This document shows, piece after piece, positions 55,128-64,000 of a stretch of DNA of 64,000 nucleotides. Both the position numbers and the translations under genes were made by a program. This stretch comes from Sphingobium sp. CECT 9361 (GTDB taxonomy: Bacteria; Pseudomonadota; Alphaproteobacteria; Sphingomonadales; Sphingomonadaceae), in the NCBI RefSeq assembly GCF_918741285.1, contig NZ_CAKKNC010000001.1, forward strand, positions 310,001 through 374,000. Direction: 5' to 3'. Position 1 is the first letter of the stretch; each line of letters starts with the position of its first letter. The notes under the pieces were generated by a model. That model saw only the letters and a list, made by a program, of their open reading frames with translations. It did not search any database and was not told the origin of the DNA.

Positions 55128-55877
55128 ATGACCGATCTTGCGCCATTCCATTTTCTCGCCCGGCCCGATGGCTTGCGTCTTGCCTATCGTCATCGGCAAG
55201 GTTCCGGACCGACGATCGTGTTCCTGCCTGGCTATATGTCCGACATGGAAGGCGGAAAGGCGATCGCGCTCGATGCGTGGGCCGGTGCGTGCGGACGGGC
55301 GATGCTGCGGCTCGATTATTCGGGCAATGGCGCGAGCGATGGTGCCTTTACCGATGGTACGCTGGCAATCTGGCGGGACGACGTGCTGTTGTTGATCGAT
55401 CGGCTGATCGAGGGGCCGGTGGTGTTGGTGGGATCGTCCATGGGAGGATGGCTGGCACTGCTGGTCGCTCTGACGATTCCCGACCGCGTGGTCGGCCTAG
55501 TCGGCATCGCCGCCGCGCCGGACTTCACCGACTGGGGTTTTACCGACGCACAGAAGGCGCAGTTGCGCGATGAAGGGCAGATCGTCGAACCAACGCCTTA
55601 TGGCGATCAGCCTTATGTGACTACGCGCGCCTTTTGGGAATCGGGGCAGGCGAACCTGTTGCTGCGCGCGCCGATTGCGATCGATTGCCCGGTGCGCCTG
55701 TTGCAAGGGCAAGTCGATCCCGATGTGCCGTGGTCGACAGCATTGGATATTGCCTCTGCACTGCGTTCATCGGATGTGCAGACGCTGCTGATTAAGGACG
55801 GCGACCATCGCCTGTCGCGTGAGAGCGATATTGCGCTCCTCATTCGCGCCGTTGCCAGCCTGCCGGAGACTTCATGA
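55128..55877 (+). CDS. ABHD10-like alpha/beta hydrolase
   Basis: A 249-residue hydrolase whose sequence closely follows ABHD10: FLPGYMSDMEGGKAIALD, RLDYSGNGASDG, nucleophile GSSMGGWLALL, Asp in GQVDPDVPW and His in DGDHRLSRE. ABHD10 is a thioesterase removing acyl groups from proteins; the bacterial substrate is unknown. It overlaps the following TPR gene by four bases. Confidence 0.85.
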   Translation: MTDLAPFHFLARPDGLRLAYRHRQGSGPTIVFLPGYMSDMEGGKAIALDAWAGACGRAMLRLDYSGNGASDGAFTDGTLAIWRDDVLLLIDRLIEGPVVLVGSSMGGWLALLVALTIPDRVVGLVGIAAAPDFTDWGFTDAQKAQLRDEGQIVEPTPYGDQPYVTTRAFWESGQANLLLRAPIAIDCPVRLLQGQVDPDVPWSTALDIASALRSSDVQTLLIKDGDHRLSRESDIALLIRAVASLPETS

Positions 55878-56749
55878 TCCTCGCTACTCTCCTTTTGCTC
55901 CAGGGCTTCAGTCCTGAAACCAATGCCGTCATGGATCGATCAAAACGCGAAGCGGCTGCCGCCCGCACTTCCAATTCTGCGCCAGTCGCGCCGCAGCCTA
56001 AATTGCCCATGACGCCAGAAATGGCGGCGAAGTTTCAAGCCTGCGTCGATACGGCCACCGGCGACCCTGAGGCAGGCATTCGTTTTGCCAATGCGTGGCG
56101 TCTGGATGGCGGCACCTTCCATGCGCGGCAATGTCTGGGTTTTGCCTATGCCAATGCGGAGCGATGGGCGCCTGCGATGGTCGCGTTCGAACAGTCGGCG
56201 GACGAGGCCGAGCGCGCGGGCGACATTCCCAGTGGTGCACGGTTGTGGGCGCAGGCAGGCAATGCCGCGCTGGCCAGCGGCGACGCCGCCAAGGCGCGCA
56301 CCTATTTCGATGCGGCGCTGGCACGCGGTCTGCCCGATGGCATGGAAAAGGGGGAAGCCTATCTCGATCGGGCGCGGACGCTTGTGGCGCTGGGCGAACT
56401 GGGGCCGGCACGGGCCGATCTGGACGTGGCGCTGGATCAGGCGCCCAAGGATCCGCTCGCCTGGCTGCTATCCGCAACGCTGGCGCGCCGGGCAGGGCAG
56501 ATAGGTCTGGCGCAGCAGCATATTGCGCGCGCCGTGCAAATGTCGCCGGACGATGCCTCCGTCGCGCTGGAGGAAGGCAATATCGCTGTGCTTAGCGATC
56601 ATGCCGATGTCGCCCGGTCGGCATGGCAGCGTGCCGTCCGCCTAGCGCCGCAGAGCATTGCGGGCAAAGCGGCGGCAGACAGCCTTACGCGGCTTGATGC
56701 GAAGCCAGCCCCCGCCGCGCCGGTGAAAACGACCCCTCAGTCCAGATAG
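55874..56749 (+). CDS. TPR-repeat protein
   Basis: A 291-residue protein with an N-terminal hydrophobic start (MILATLLLLQGF), a Pro/Ala linker and TPR-like helical pairs between about residues 60 and 275 (e.g. ARLWAQAGNAALASGDAAKARTYFDAAL, PLAWLLSATLARRAGQIGLAQQHI). It is probably exported. Coupled to the hydrolase gene by ATGA; its 3' end overlaps that of the convergent SIMPL gene by 13 bases. Confidence 0.82.
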   Translation: MILATLLLLQGFSPETNAVMDRSKREAAAARTSNSAPVAPQPKLPMTPEMAAKFQACVDTATGDPEAGIRFANAWRLDGGTFHARQCLGFAYANAERWAPAMVAFEQSADEAERAGDIPSGARLWAQAGNAALASGDAAKARTYFDAALARGLPDGMEKGEAYLDRARTLVALGELGPARADLDVALDQAPKDPLAWLLSATLARRAGQIGLAQQHIARAVQMSPDDASVALEEGNIAVLSDHADVARSAWQRAVRLAPQSIAGKAAADSLTRLDAKPAPAAPVKTTPQSR

Positions 56750-57450
56750 AAGTCGACGGTCGTGACAACGCGTACCTTTTTGTAGGGTGTGTCGCTGCCG
56801 CTGCCCGATTGTTCGCCGTCGCGTGCGTCGATGGAGAAATAGCCTTGCGTGGCGCTCTTGATGCCGCCGACGCCTGTGCCGCTGTCCTTGGCGAATTGTT
56901 CGGCGGCCTTGCGGGCATCGCGGGTGGCTTCGGCGACCATGGTTGGCTTGACGTCGTTTAGCTTGGTGAAGCTGTATACCATGCCCGATCCTTCCTGCAG
57001 CACGACGCCGCGACGGACGAGATCGAACTGTCCGGCAACAGCCTTTTGCGCGCGGGCAATGTCATTGGTGCGCAGTTGCATACGCTGGTTGATCGTGATG
57101 GTGTTCACGCCGTTATTGTAGAACTGGTTGACGTTGACGCCACTGGGGCGAAGCTCTTCGACTTTGAATCCGAGGCCACGGAAATAGTCCTGCAGCGCCT
57201 TGCTGTTCGCATCGATCTCCGCGCGGACCGTGGGCAGATCGAACCCGGTCGCAGAGTAAGCGATGGTCCAGGTGGCAAGATCGGCGGTCACATCCTTTTC
57301 GGCGAGGCCGCGCACGGTGACAGAGCGGTCGGCCGCCTTGGCGCGGGTCAGGCCGTCACCCAACAAGTATCCGCCTACGACAACACCTGCGCTAAGCACT
57401 GCAGCGCTCGCCAGCAGCATCAGGTTGCGCTTTTCCAGTACGCCGGTCAT
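56737..57450 (-). CDS. SIMPL domain protein (DUF541)
   Basis: A 237-residue protein with an N-terminal helix (LLASAAVLSAGVVVGGYLLG) and the SIMPL fold: RSVTVRGLAEKDVTADLATWTI, GVNVNQFYNN, NQRMQLRTNDIA, ATRDARKAAEQFAKDSG. Members are periplasmic or outer-membrane-associated oligomers of unclear function. Ends over the 3' part of the TPR gene. Confidence 0.87.
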   Translation of the reverse strand: MTGVLEKRNLMLLASAAVLSAGVVVGGYLLGDGLTRAKAADRSVTVRGLAEKDVTADLATWTIAYSATGFDLPTVRAEIDANSKALQDYFRGLGFKVEELRPSGVNVNQFYNNGVNTITINQRMQLRTNDIARAQKAVAGQFDLVRRGVVLQEGSGMVYSFTKLNDVKPTMVAEATRDARKAAEQFAKDSGTGVGGIKSATQGYFSIDARDGEQSGSGSDTPYKKVRVVTTVDFYLD

Positions 57451-57567
57451 TTATCTCTCTCCCGCTCTTCATCATGGGCCATGAGAACCCTATGTCCTCG
57501 GTAAGCCTTGGCAGCTACTGCCATCAGAGAGATGAACCGTTGCTTGATGACGGCGAATGGAGTTCTA

Positions 57568-57984
57568 ATGCCCAAATACCTGCACACCATGATCCGCGTG
57601 ACGGACATCGAAGCTACCGTGCGTTTCTTCAAATTGCTTGGCTTGGATGAGCAAAAGCGTTTCGACAATGCACAAGGGCGCTTTACGCTCGTCTTTCTTG
57701 CAGCGCCCGGTGACGAGGATGCGCAGGTCGAGTTGACGTATAACTGGGATCCCCAGGAATATGATGGGGGGCGCAATTTCGGGCATTTGGCGTACCGAGT
57801 CGAGAATATCTACGACACGTGCCAGCGGCTGATGGATGCAGGAGTGACGATCAACCGTCCGCCGCGCGACGGACATATGGCGTTCGTGCGCACGCCGGAC
57901 AATATCTCGATAGAATTGCTGCAGGACGGGCATCTGGAGCCTGCCGAACCTTGGGCGTCCATGCCCAACACCGGGATATGGTGA
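57568..57984 (+). CDS. gloA: Lactoylglutathione lyase (glyoxalase I)
   Basis: A 138-residue VOC-fold enzyme that converts the methylglyoxal-glutathione adduct to lactoylglutathione. Metal ligands: His6 (YLHTMIRV), Glu in VELTYNW, His in FGHLAYRV and Glu in ISIELLQ, all present. GGAG precedes the ATG at 57568. Directly followed by gloB. Confidence 0.93.
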   Translation: MPKYLHTMIRVTDIEATVRFFKLLGLDEQKRFDNAQGRFTLVFLAAPGDEDAQVELTYNWDPQEYDGGRNFGHLAYRVENIYDTCQRLMDAGVTINRPPRDGHMAFVRTPDNISIELLQDGHLEPAEPWASMPNTGIW

Positions 57985-57989
57985 GCACC

Positions 57990-58715
57990 ATGGCGCTGGA
58001 AGTCGTTCGGATACCGGTACTGTCGGACAACTATGTCTGGCTGATGCACGATGATGTGAGCGGGGAGACGGTGGTGGTCGACCCCGCTGTCGCCGATCCG
58101 GTCCTGAACGTAGCGGCGGAGCGCGGCTGGACCATCACCCAGATTTGGAACACCCATTGGCACGGCGATCATGTTGGCGGCAATGCGGCGATAAGGGATG
58201 CCACGGGCTGTCGCATAACCGGGCCGGCGGCGGAGGCAGACAAGATCGCGACGCTGGACCGCACCGTAACCGAAGGCGATGTCGTTCGGATCGGTGCGCA
58301 TAGCGCGATGGTGAAAGCGGTGCCGGCGCATACGACGGGTCATATTGCCTATCACATGGAAGGCGACGACATCCTGTTCATCGGCGATACCTTGTTTGCG
58401 ATGGGTTGCGGGCGTCTGTTCGAAGGGACGGCGGCGCAGATGTTTGCCAACATGCAATGGCTCGCCACGCTGTCCGATGAGACGACGGTTTATTGCGCGC
58501 ATGAGTATACGCAGTCGAACGGGCGATTTGCGCTGGTCGCTGAGCCTGACAATGAGGCGATCCGTACGCGAATGGAGCATGTCGATGCCGCCCGTGCGCA
58601 AGGAGAGGCCACGGTGCCCACCACCATCGGCCTGGAACGCGCGACCAACGTGTTTCTGCGCGCGAAGGATGCCGAGCATCTGGGGCAATTGCGCGCCGCG
58701 AAGGACGCTTCCTAG
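57990..58715 (+). CDS. gloB: Hydroxyacylglutathione hydrolase (glyoxalase II)
   Basis: A 241-residue metallo-beta-lactamase-fold enzyme with THWHGDHVGG (55-64), AHTTGHIAY, FIGDTLFAMGCGRLFEG and AHEYTQSN. It hydrolyses lactoylglutathione to lactate, completing the glyoxalase path with gloA. The ATG at 57990 is preferred; an in-frame ATG at 57978 overlaps the gloA stop codon. Confidence 0.95.
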   Translation: MALEVVRIPVLSDNYVWLMHDDVSGETVVVDPAVADPVLNVAAERGWTITQIWNTHWHGDHVGGNAAIRDATGCRITGPAAEADKIATLDRTVTEGDVVRIGAHSAMVKAVPAHTTGHIAYHMEGDDILFIGDTLFAMGCGRLFEGTAAQMFANMQWLATLSDETTVYCAHEYTQSNGRFALVAEPDNEAIRTRMEHVDAARAQGEATVPTTIGLERATNVFLRAKDAEHLGQLRAAKDAS

Positions 58716-58717
58716 CG

Positions 58718-60508
58718 TTACGCTTTATACAAGGCGTCCATTCGCTGCTGATAGCGCGTGCGGATCACGTGGCGGCGGATTTTCATCGACGGCGTCATTT
58801 CTTCATTGTCGACGCTGAACGGCTCGTCGGCCAAAACGAAGCGCCTCACGCGCTCGGTGACGGACAGGTCGGCATTCACCTTGTCCACGGCTTCGCGTAT
58901 GGCTGCGATGAAGTCTGTGTTCTGGCTCAGGCAGGGCAGATCGCTTGCCACGCCTTTTGCCTTGGCCCAGTCGCGGACCCACTCGGCATCCGGCACGATA
59001 AGGCCGACGATGTAGGGCCGCTTGTCGCCCGACACCATCACCTGCCCGATTTCCGGTTGCAGCGTCAGCATACCTTCGATTTTCTGAGGTGCGACATTGT
59101 CGCCCTTGTCGTTGACGATCAGATCTTTCTTGCGGTCTGTGATCTTGATGCGACCTTTGGCGTCGATCTCGCCGATGTCGCCGGTATGAAGCCATCCGTC
59201 GATCAGTACGCGCTCACTTTCCGCTGGGTTGCGCCAGTATCCGTGCATGACCAGTTCGCCGCGCACCAGCAATTCGCCATCTTCGGCGATCCTGACTTCT
59301 ACGCCGTCGAGTGGTGGCCCGACTGTGTCCATAGCGATGCCGACTTTAGGTCGGTTGCAACTGATGACCGGACCTGCCTCCGTCTGGCCATAGCCTTGCA
59401 GCATGGTGATACCGAGCGAATGGAAGAATATGCCGACATCGGGATTGAGCGGCGCGCCGCCTGACACCATCGCCTTGATTCGACCGCCGAAGCGCTGCTG
59501 CACCTTTGGCCGGATGGTGCGATCGACCAAAAGACGCATGGGTAAGTCGAGCAGACTGGATCGCCCGGTCAGGCGCTTCTCACCAACGCGCAGCGCCTGG
59601 TTGAGGAGCATCATCGGCACCTTGCCCTGCTTCTCTATGCCCTTGAGTACGCGGGCGCGCAGCACTTCGAACAGGCGGGGGACGACAACCATGAGGGTCG
59701 GACGAACTTCCTCGATATTCCCGGCCAGTTTCTCCAGGCTTTCGGCATAATAGATTTGTGCGCCGGAAATGATCGGAAGGAACTGACCACCGCTATGCTC
59801 ATAAGCATGGCTTAAGGGGAGGAACGATAAGAAAATCTCGTCTTCCCAACCGCCGAAATCCTCGATCAGCAGCTTGAGCGCGCCTTCGACATTGCACAGA
59901 ATGGACCCGTGATGCTGCATCACCCCGCGCGGGGCGCCGCCCGTGCCGCTGGTGTAGATGATGCAGGCGAGGTCGTCGCGCGTTGCCGTCTGCGCGGCGG
60001 CGCATTCAGCGATATCGATGGGATGCGCCGCGATCAGCGTTTCCCACAGTGCGCAACGGACGCTGTCGCCCTGCATGCCCCGGATCGGTTCCATGCCAAT
60101 GACCAGCCGCGCCTGCGACCGCAGGACAGCGGGGAGCAAGGTCTTGGCGAGCTTGGCGGTGGACACGATGACGGCTGTCGCGCCGCTGTCGGTCAGAATA
60201 TGCGCATGATCGCGTATGGTGTTTGTGGTGTAGGTCGGCACGGTGACGCAGCCCGCCGCCATGATCGCCAGATCTGCGATGCAGAATTCCGGTCGGTTTT
60301 CGCTGACCAGCATCACACGGTCGCCGGGCCGCAAACCTTCCGCTTTTAACGCTGCCGCCAGGGAAGCGACCTGTTGCGCGACATCCCGCCAGCTTAGCGA
60401 CTGCCACATTCCATCACGTTTGCGCGATAGGAACGGCGCGTCGCCGCCTGCTTGTGCGCGGGCAAAGAACATGGCGGTCAGGCTGGGAAAGCGTTCAATC
60501 GTGCGCAT
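58718..60508 (-). CDS. Long-chain acyl-CoA ligase (FAA1 type)
   Basis: A 596-residue adenylate-forming enzyme activating fatty acids as CoA thioesters. Motifs: IIYTSGTGGAPRGVM for ATP, YGQTEAGPVISCNR, DIGEIDAKGRIKITDRKKDLI and the C-terminal TPSMKIRRHVI with the catalytic Lys. The large helical insert of FAA1/ACSL is present (LSFLPLSHAYEHSGGQ). GCAGGAGA lies before the ATG. Ends next to the convergent gloB. Confidence 0.93.
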   Translation of the reverse strand: MRTIERFPSLTAMFFARAQAGGDAPFLSRKRDGMWQSLSWRDVAQQVASLAAALKAEGLRPGDRVMLVSENRPEFCIADLAIMAAGCVTVPTYTTNTIRDHAHILTDSGATAVIVSTAKLAKTLLPAVLRSQARLVIGMEPIRGMQGDSVRCALWETLIAAHPIDIAECAAAQTATRDDLACIIYTSGTGGAPRGVMQHHGSILCNVEGALKLLIEDFGGWEDEIFLSFLPLSHAYEHSGGQFLPIISGAQIYYAESLEKLAGNIEEVRPTLMVVVPRLFEVLRARVLKGIEKQGKVPMMLLNQALRVGEKRLTGRSSLLDLPMRLLVDRTIRPKVQQRFGGRIKAMVSGGAPLNPDVGIFFHSLGITMLQGYGQTEAGPVISCNRPKVGIAMDTVGPPLDGVEVRIAEDGELLVRGELVMHGYWRNPAESERVLIDGWLHTGDIGEIDAKGRIKITDRKKDLIVNDKGDNVAPQKIEGMLTLQPEIGQVMVSGDKRPYIVGLIVPDAEWVRDWAKAKGVASDLPCLSQNTDFIAAIREAVDKVNADLSVTERVRRFVLADEPFSVDNEEMTPSMKIRRHVIRTRYQQRMDALYKA

Positions 60509-60606
60509 CTGATCTCCTGCGGCTTATACGCCCATCCTGCCGGAAGGGTTGCCGATCCGGTGATGTATAATGTCGGCGTGTCGTAAGAGCCAGTTGTGCT
60601 TGGTTG

Positions 60607-62274
60607 TTATTCGGTTCGCGATTCGCCCGGACCGCGTGGATCGGCGGCACCTACCCAGTGACCGTTTTCAAAGGCGGCGGAGTTGGCCTTAAGGCCCAGT
60701 TTCGCGACCGTCACCTTGTGGCCCAGCGCTTCCATCGCGGTTTTCATCGGCTCCAGCGTGGTGCCTTGCTCCAGAATGATGCCGTTCTTATTGAAGTAGA
60801 CGAGGCCAAGCCCAATCGAATCCATTGCCGACAACCCCCAGTCGAGCCGCGCGATAAGCGCCTTGGCGACTTGCATGATGATCGTCTTGCCGCCCGCCGC
60901 GCCTACGGTGAATATCGGCTTGCCCGTTTCGTCGTAGACGATTGTAGGGGACATCGAAGAAAGCGGACGTTTGCCGGCCTCGACACGATTGGCGACTGGC
61001 GCGCCGTTCTTTTCCGGGGCGAAGGTAAAGTCGGTCAGTTCGTTGTTCAGCATATAGCCGTTGGCTACCAACTGGCTGCCGAAGGGGCTTTCGACGGTGG
61101 AGGTCATGGTGGCGATGTCGCCTGCGCGGTCGATGGCGATGAAATGAGTCGTTCCGTGGACTTCGGAAGAAATCGCAGCCGTCCGGGGTTTGGCGCCGGG
61201 AGGCGTGCCGGCTTCATAAGCGGTAAGGCTCTTCTTTTCGGACAGCAGCCGCGACCGGGACGTCAGATAGGCTGGATCGATCAGCCCCGCGACCGGCACG
61301 TCCACGAAGTCGCGGTCGGCCAGATAGGTCTCACGGTCGGCATAGGCCAGTTGCATGGCCTCGGCGATAAGGTGCCAGGCGACAGGATTGTCCTTGCCGA
61401 GTGCCTTCATGTCGAACCGTTCGACCATACCCAGAATCTGCAGCACAGTGGTAGCGCCGGAAGACGGCGGACCCATGCCGCAAATGGTATAGACGCGATA
61501 ATGGCCGCATACGGCGGCGCGCTCCTTCGCCTGATAGCCTGCAAGATCGGCAACAGTCAGCGGGACGGGGTTTTTTGGCGCGCCGGAAACCGCTGCGCTG
61601 ATCGCTTCTGCGTTCGCGCCGCTGTAGAACGCCTCCGGCCCCTTCGCGGCAACATCCTTCAGGATCGCGGCCAGCGCCGGATTGCGGATGTGCGTGCCGA
61701 CCGGAACTGGCGCGCCGTCCTTCCAGTATAACTTTTGCACCTCGGGGAAATCGGCATGGATTTTCTGGACGGAGGTCAGCGAGTTGAACAGTCGGGGCGT
61801 TACGTCATATCCGTCTTCCGCCAGCTTGATAGCGGGACCGAAGAGGTCCGCCCAGGGCAGCTTCCCCCATTTGGCATGGGCCTTCGCCATTAGTGCGACA
61901 TTGCCCGGTACGCCGACCGAATAACCGCCCGGCCAGGCGTCGATGAAAGAGAGTGGTGCGCCGTCCGCGCCGACAAAGCGTGTCGGCGTCGCAGCGGCGG
62001 GTGCCGTCTCACGTCCGTCAATAGTGTCGATCAGGCCAGTGGACGCCTGATGATGGACGAGGAACCCGCCGCCGCCGATGCCGCTGGATTGCGGTTCCAC
62101 AACGGTAAGCGCGAGCATCATCGCCATAGCGGCGTCGGTGGCGCTGCCGCCTTTGTGCAGAATTTCCATGCCCGCGTCGCTGGCGCGCGGATCGGCAGAT
62201 GTAACAACCCCTTGGGCAAGGGCGGGCACCGGGAGGATGAGAAGGGCGAGCGAAACGAAGAGGCGTTGGATCAT
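60607..62274 (-). CDS. ggt: Gamma-glutamyltransferase
   Basis: A 555-residue periplasmic enzyme hydrolysing and transferring the gamma-glutamyl group of glutathione. A signal peptide (1-21, PALAQ), GIGGGGFLVHH, the glutamate-site DGRETAP, and the self-processing Thr of HGTTHFIAID near residue 374, followed by TSTVESPFGSQLV and GAAGGKTI. The proenzyme should be cut before that Thr into two subunits. Confidence 0.94.
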   Translation of the reverse strand: MIQRLFVSLALLILPVPALAQGVVTSADPRASDAGMEILHKGGSATDAAMAMMLALTVVEPQSSGIGGGGFLVHHQASTGLIDTIDGRETAPAAATPTRFVGADGAPLSFIDAWPGGYSVGVPGNVALMAKAHAKWGKLPWADLFGPAIKLAEDGYDVTPRLFNSLTSVQKIHADFPEVQKLYWKDGAPVPVGTHIRNPALAAILKDVAAKGPEAFYSGANAEAISAAVSGAPKNPVPLTVADLAGYQAKERAAVCGHYRVYTICGMGPPSSGATTVLQILGMVERFDMKALGKDNPVAWHLIAEAMQLAYADRETYLADRDFVDVPVAGLIDPAYLTSRSRLLSEKKSLTAYEAGTPPGAKPRTAAISSEVHGTTHFIAIDRAGDIATMTSTVESPFGSQLVANGYMLNNELTDFTFAPEKNGAPVANRVEAGKRPLSSMSPTIVYDETGKPIFTVGAAGGKTIIMQVAKALIARLDWGLSAMDSIGLGLVYFNKNGIILEQGTTLEPMKTAMEALGHKVTVAKLGLKANSAAFENGHWVGAADPRGPGESRTE

Positions 62275-62330
62275 GCGCGCCAGACTATCGGCTGGCGGTG
62301 GTCCGGCAAGTCTTTTGTGGCACTTGCCAA

Positions 62331-63365
62331 TCAGGCGTCGATCCCGACCGCTTGTGCGATGTTGGTGAAGCCATCGCGTGCCATCAGGCTTTTGAGACCT
62401 TTATGGATGCTACGCGCCAGCATTGGCCCTTCATACACCATCGCACTGTATATCTGGACAAGCGACGCGCCTGCCCGGATGCGCGCATAGGCTTGCTCGG
62501 CGGTCGATATGCCACCGACCCCGATCAGCGGAAGGGTCGTGCCGACGACCTGGCGAAAATCGCGCAGCCGTTGCAGCGACAGGTCGTGAAGCGGGGCGCC
62601 TGACAAGCCGCCGCTCTCGGCAGCATGCGCAGAGGTCAAAGATGGGCGCGATATCGTTGTGTTGGATATAATGAGCGCGTCGATCCGGTGGGTGATACAT
62701 GCATCCGCTATATCGGCGATGTCGGCAGGTTCGAGATCTGGCGCGACCTTCAGGAAGATCGGCGTTCTGTCGGCGCCACGGGCATCCATGACCGCAGCCA
62801 GCAAGGTGTCCAGAGCAGCCTTATCCTGCAAGGCGCGCAGGCCCGGTGTATTGGGGGAGGATATGTTGACGGTCAGATAATCGGCAAGCGGAGCCATTGC
62901 CCGCACGCCCGTCGCATAATCGGCGATGCGATCGGTCGCGTCCTTGTTCGCGCCGATATTGATGCCGACGATGCCTGGCCCCTTGGGGCGCCTGGAAATG
63001 CGCGCTGCCGCTGCGGCCTGCCCACCATTGTTGAAGCCCATGCGATTGATGACTGCCCGATCCTCGACCAGTCGGAAAAGCCGCGGGGCAGGGTTGCCAC
63101 CCTGGGGCAGAGGCGTCAGTGTCCCAAGTTCCGCGAAGCCGAAGCCTAGCCCGTGCATCTTGTGCGCGACCAAGCCGTCCTTGTCGAAGCCAGCGGCCAG
63201 ACCCACCGGGCCGGGAAAGGTGAGGCCGGCGACTTGGCTGATTAACATCGGTTCCGGCTTCTGGCGCGCCCCGAGGGGCAGCATATGCAACAACTTGAGG
63301 GTCAGACCATGCGCTGTTTCTGAATCGATACGAAAAAGAAATGGGCGAAGGAGGGGGTAAATCAT
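62331..63365 (-). CDS. pyrD: Dihydroorotate dehydrogenase, class 2
   Basis: A 344-residue membrane-associated flavoenzyme passing electrons from dihydroorotate to quinone. N-terminal amphipathic region (LLRPFLFRIDSETAHGL), GPVGLAAGFDKDG, NRMGFNNGG, the catalytic Ser in VNISSPNTPGLR and the FMN segment VGVGGISTAEQAYARI. The start MIYPLLRPF is chosen; the frame upstream is open for ten codons. Confidence 0.95.
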   Translation of the reverse strand: MIYPLLRPFLFRIDSETAHGLTLKLLHMLPLGARQKPEPMLISQVAGLTFPGPVGLAAGFDKDGLVAHKMHGLGFGFAELGTLTPLPQGGNPAPRLFRLVEDRAVINRMGFNNGGQAAAAARISRRPKGPGIVGINIGANKDATDRIADYATGVRAMAPLADYLTVNISSPNTPGLRALQDKAALDTLLAAVMDARGADRTPIFLKVAPDLEPADIADIADACITHRIDALIISNTTISRPSLTSAHAAESGGLSGAPLHDLSLQRLRDFRQVVGTTLPLIGVGGISTAEQAYARIRAGASLVQIYSAMVYEGPMLARSIHKGLKSLMARDGFTNIAQAVGIDA

Positions 63366-63473
63366 CCTTGCCCTATGCCAGCCGACCGGTTGCACGTCAA
63401 AGCGCCGCTATGGCCATGTTACTGTGACAAGTGCGCAACATCAGAACAGGTAAAGAGGTGTGTCGGGTTTGTT

Positions 63474-63612
63474 TTGATCGTTACAATGTCGAATCTATAC
63501 AATAAAATTGCAGCCACAATAACCTACAGGGCTCCTGCGACCCGAAGGACTCTAGTCATTGACAAAGAGACCTTTTCCTAGGCCCGGACGGAAAACCGTC
63601 CGGGCCTTTTTT
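63474..63612 (+). ncRNA. Candidate small RNA unit ending at a strong terminator
   Basis: In the 468-base region between pyrD and the next gene, TTGATC (63474) and TATACA (63496) with a 16-base spacer form a sigma-70-like promoter that would start RNA near 63508. The transcript would end at the terminator at 63581-63612, giving about 105 nucleotides. The RNA has a GGGCTCCTGCGACCC segment with CTCCT in a loop. A 31-residue ORF (63486-63581, MSNLYNKIAATITYRAPATR...) begins inside the promoter, so the unit could instead encode a small protein. Confidence 0.35.
63581..63612 (+). terminator. Strong intrinsic terminator without an upstream annotated gene
   Basis: GGCCCGGACGG (63581-63591), AAAA loop, CCGTCCGGGCC (63596-63606) and TTTTTT: a perfect 11-bp GC-rich stem with a six-T tract, the best terminator in the window. 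No known plus-strand gene ends before it. Confidence 0.93.
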
Positions 63613-63833
63613 AGTATGTTTTCTGGATTTATCTGGGGGGCTACGGAACGAGTATCGATGCTCGAATGTTGCCGACAATCACAAAGACATTGCTTAGGAT
63701 GCAACGGAGCGTATTGCATAAATGGGGGGGTAGAGATGCGCATGGGTGGGAGCATGGCAATTGCAGCAGTCCGTGAAGGACCAATTTTGCTGCCCTGCGT
63801 TTTCCTCCTGTCCCCTGTTCGGCTTTGAAGCCC
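63613..63833. other. Non-coding stretch before the last gene
   Basis: No convincing ORF. GGAAC at 63645-63649 with TGTT 17 bases later is a weaker EcfG-like match on the plus strand (63645-63670). Otherwise nothing is seen. Confidence 0.35.
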
Positions 63834-64000
63834 ATGGCTACGCATCCTAACCCGGTACCTGCCCCGGACCTTGCGCCTGTCGACCTCCACTATTTTGCGC
63901 CTCCTGTGGCGCTGCGCAGCTATTTCGGATCCTTGTACCGTTTCACCGTAACTTTGCCGTCCTATCGCGATGTTACGCGGGCGGATGCCGGGCAGTTGCG
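63834..64000 (+). CDS. Start of a probable AraC-family regulator
   Basis: The first 55 codons of a gene cut by the window edge. The sequence reads MATHPNPVPAPDLAPVDLHYF then FAPPVALRSYFGSLYRFTV. It resembles the N-terminal sensor portion of sphingomonad AraC-type regulators, but the helix-turn-helix is outside the window, so the family call is tentative. Confidence 0.5.
   Translation, partial: MATHPNPVPAPDLAPVDLHYFAPPVALRSYFGSLYRFTVTLPSYRDVTRADAGQL

Noticed and set aside
62306..62329. Inverted repeat with GGCAAGT and ACTTGCC between ggt and pyrD
   Set aside because: A 7-bp stem with a 10-base loop and no T tract is too weak to call a terminator or operator.
63552..63890. A 112-codon minus-strand frame near the window end
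   Set aside because: It crosses a strong terminator and the start of the next gene, and lacks a ribosome-binding site and conserved features.

Overview
The window is a gene-dense, GC-rich chromosomal segment from an alphaproteobacterium, most likely a member of the Sphingomonadaceae. This rests on the RegB/RegA pair, DUF2155 and DUF3035 lipoproteins, an adrenodoxin-reductase-type ferredoxin reductase, an EcfG-type general-stress promoter and the gene order ribF-ileS-lspA. I see no insertion sequence, prophage, CRISPR array, rRNA or tRNA gene. Most of the content is core housekeeping; the accessory interest lies in repeats, regulatory sites and a few modules.

Layout. 1-8.6 kb: the 3' end of a PhoX-type protein, a DUF3833-like protein, then a minus-strand run (17-kDa-antigen-like protein, secreted ClpP-fold protein, PnuC, NadR-type kinase, lepA) and a large GGDEF/EAL/PilZ protein. 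8.7-18.1 kb: ferredoxin reductase, then a long minus-strand series purE-purK-folA-ribF-ileS-lspA-DUF3035, preceded by gpmA. ileS carries two in-frame palindromic insertions. 18.2-28.3 kb: dienelactone hydrolase, a DUF2155 lipoprotein, and a translationally coupled operon cyoABCD-surf1-regB-regA coding for a bo3-type quinol oxidase, its assembly factor and a redox two-component pair, divergent from an MHS-family transporter. 28.4-38.7 kb: an amidohydrolase and a lysyl-phosphatidylglycerol module (VirJ-like protein, DUF2147, MprF, AcvB), divergent from a PDZ protein, response regulator and histidine kinase, with a small basic Asr-like protein beyond. 38.8-45 kb: acetate permease pair (actP/DUF485), and a DUF2946/TonB-receptor/PepSY metal-uptake cluster.

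45-64 kb: pabB-pabC, aspartate aminotransferase, a periplasmic msrA behind a tiny membrane protein, a 49-residue lmo0937-family protein with an EcfG promoter, thrS-infC (infC probably starting at ATA), two membrane proteins (DUF898 and an M48 peptidase), an ABHD10-like hydrolase with a TPR protein, a SIMPL protein, gloA-gloB, a long-chain acyl-CoA ligase, gamma-glutamyltransferase, pyrD, an apparent small RNA unit with a strong terminator, and the start of a probable AraC-type regulator.

The three points most worth a second look are the palindromic repeats that have become coding sequence in ileS, the oxidase operon that carries its own likely redox regulators, and the MprF/AcvB lipid module flanked by a two-component system and two similar 16-bp palindromes. 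I did not find a convincing wholly new system.
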